NCBI GenBank assembly: GCA_012522955.1
Contig: JAAYJK010000033.1
Span: 1-36,018, forward strand
From: Syntrophomonadaceae bacterium
GTDB lineage: Bacteria > Bacillota > Syntrophomonadia > Syntrophomonadales > Syntrophomonadaceae
Reading direction: 5' to 3'
Length of the DNA: 36,018 bases
Every line of letters starts with the position of its first letter. Position 1 is the first letter of the stretch. Positions 35,565 to 36,018 of the stretch are shown in pieces. The position numbers and the translations under genes were made by a program. The notes under the pieces were generated by a model that searched no databases, was not told where the DNA came from, and was given only the letters and a program-made list of their open reading frames with translations.

Positions 35565-35613
35565 AGCCTGAATTCCGTATCCTGGGTCTAACTCAGGGGA
35601 AGAGGCTTTTTTT
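35565..35613 (+). terminator. Terminator after tRNA-Gly
   Basis: A three-step stem: AGCCT/AGGCT (35565-35569, 35603-35607), TTCC/GGAA (35573-35576, 35598-35601) and CCTGGGT/ACTCAGG (35581-35587, 35591-35597), followed by seven T bases. It separates tRNA-Gly from the next four tRNA genes. Confidence 0.85.
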
Positions 35614-35626
35614 ATGGATATTTGCT

Positions 35627-35703
<77 letters not shown>

Positions 35704-35725
35704 TTTGATTCGAACAGAACAGCAT

Positions 35726-35803
35726 GGTGGGTGTAGCTCAGTAGGCTAGAGCACCAGATTGTGGCTCTGGGGGCCGTGGGTTCGAGTCCCATCATCCACC
35801 CCA
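35726..35803 (+). tRNA. tRNA-His (anticodon GTG)
   Basis: Acceptor GTGGGTG pairs with CATCCAC, with the extra G-1 opposite C73 that marks tRNA-His. The anticodon arm CCAGA-TTGTGGC-TCTGG gives GTG. CCA is encoded at 35801-35803. Confidence 0.97.
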
Positions 35804-35811
35804 TATAACTG

Positions 35812-35841
35812 TTGACACTCGGCAGCCGCAGCTAGTATACT
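35812..35841 (+). promoter_or_regulatory. Internal promoter before tRNA-Gln
   Basis: TTGACA (35812-35817), 18 bases, TATACT (35836-35841), in the gap between tRNA-His and tRNA-Gln. Initiation would fall only a few bases before the Gln gene at 35851. Confidence 0.8.
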
Positions 35842-35850
35842 CTTATACGT

Positions 35851-35925
35851 TGGGGTGTAGCCAAGCGGTAAGGCAACGGACTTTGACTCCGTCATTCGTT
35901 GGTTCGAATCCAGCCACCCCAGCCA
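35851..35925 (+). tRNA. tRNA-Gln (anticodon TTG)
   Basis: Acceptor TGGGGTG pairs with CACCCCA. The anticodon arm ACGGA-CTTTGAC-TCCGT gives TTG, reading CAA. CCA is encoded at 35923-35925. A U1-A72 pair, as seen here, is typical of tRNA-Gln. Confidence 0.97.
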
Positions 35926-35941
35926 TTTTGACAATCTTCAT

Positions 35942-36017
35942 GGGCCATTAGCTCAGTAGGTAGAGCACCTGACTTTTAATCAGGGTGTCGGAGGTTCGAA
36001 TCCTCCATGGCTCACCA
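35942..36017 (+). tRNA. tRNA-Lys (anticodon TTT)
   Basis: Acceptor GGGCCAT pairs with ATGGCTC (one G-T). The anticodon arm CCTGA-CTTTTAA-TCAGG gives TTT. CCA is encoded at 36015-36017, one base before the window ends, so the cluster may continue. Confidence 0.97.
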
Positions 36018-36018
36018 T

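Overview
The window looks like chromosomal DNA from a Gram-positive anaerobe of the class Clostridia. The evidence is strong AGGAGG-type ribosome binding sites throughout, frequent GTG and TTG starts, CCA-encoding tRNA genes, a Firmicutes-style pur gene order using PurS/PurQ/small PurL, a short HisG paired with HisZ, and a ykkC-class RNA leader. A Syntrophomonadaceae-like host is only a guess. No phage, insertion sequence or CRISPR array was seen.

Layout. (1) 1-3339, minus strand: the first 1113 codons of a very large secreted protein whose 3' end lies outside the window. It has no stop codon in the window. (2) 3340-4400: an AT-rich gap, a small protein gene (3897-4073), a hairpin, a consensus promoter and a ykkC-family riboswitch with an overlapping terminator. 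The gene context points to the PRPP-sensing subclass. (3) 4410-16281: a complete, co-directional purine operon, purE-B-C-S-Q-L-F-M-N-H-D, lacking purK. (4) 16293-17498: two less-known genes, a three-helix membrane protein with a helical tail and an HD-domain phosphohydrolase. (5) 17499-24561: a structured leader and then hisZ-G-D-B-H-(347-nt gap)-A-F-IE, without hisC or a histidinol-phosphatase gene, closed by a strong terminator. (6) 24637-26100: a decayed C-terminal piece of a flavoprotein and an aldo/keto reductase. (7) 26167-28727: tRNA-Leu with its own consensus promoter and terminator, tatA, trmO and dinB. (8) 28969-30000: a membrane-anchored NERD-domain protein, then an unexplained stretch ending in two strong terminators. 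(9) 30200-35255: a lipoprotein; a YtrA-type GntR regulator with twin palindromic operators, an ABC ATPase and a permease; and a large membrane-anchored extracellular protein. (10) 35426-36017: tRNA genes Gly, Arg, His, Gln, Lys, with an internal terminator and an internal promoter.

How it fits together. The pur and his pathways share PRPP as precursor (PurF and HisG both consume it), and the HisH/HisF reaction releases AICAR, the substrate of PurH. The roughly 20-kb run from purE to hisIE therefore groups two metabolically linked pathways behind a leader that probably senses PRPP. The most interesting non-coding parts are that leader, the unassigned structured region before hisZ, the hisH-hisA gap and the twin-terminator region at 29638-29998.
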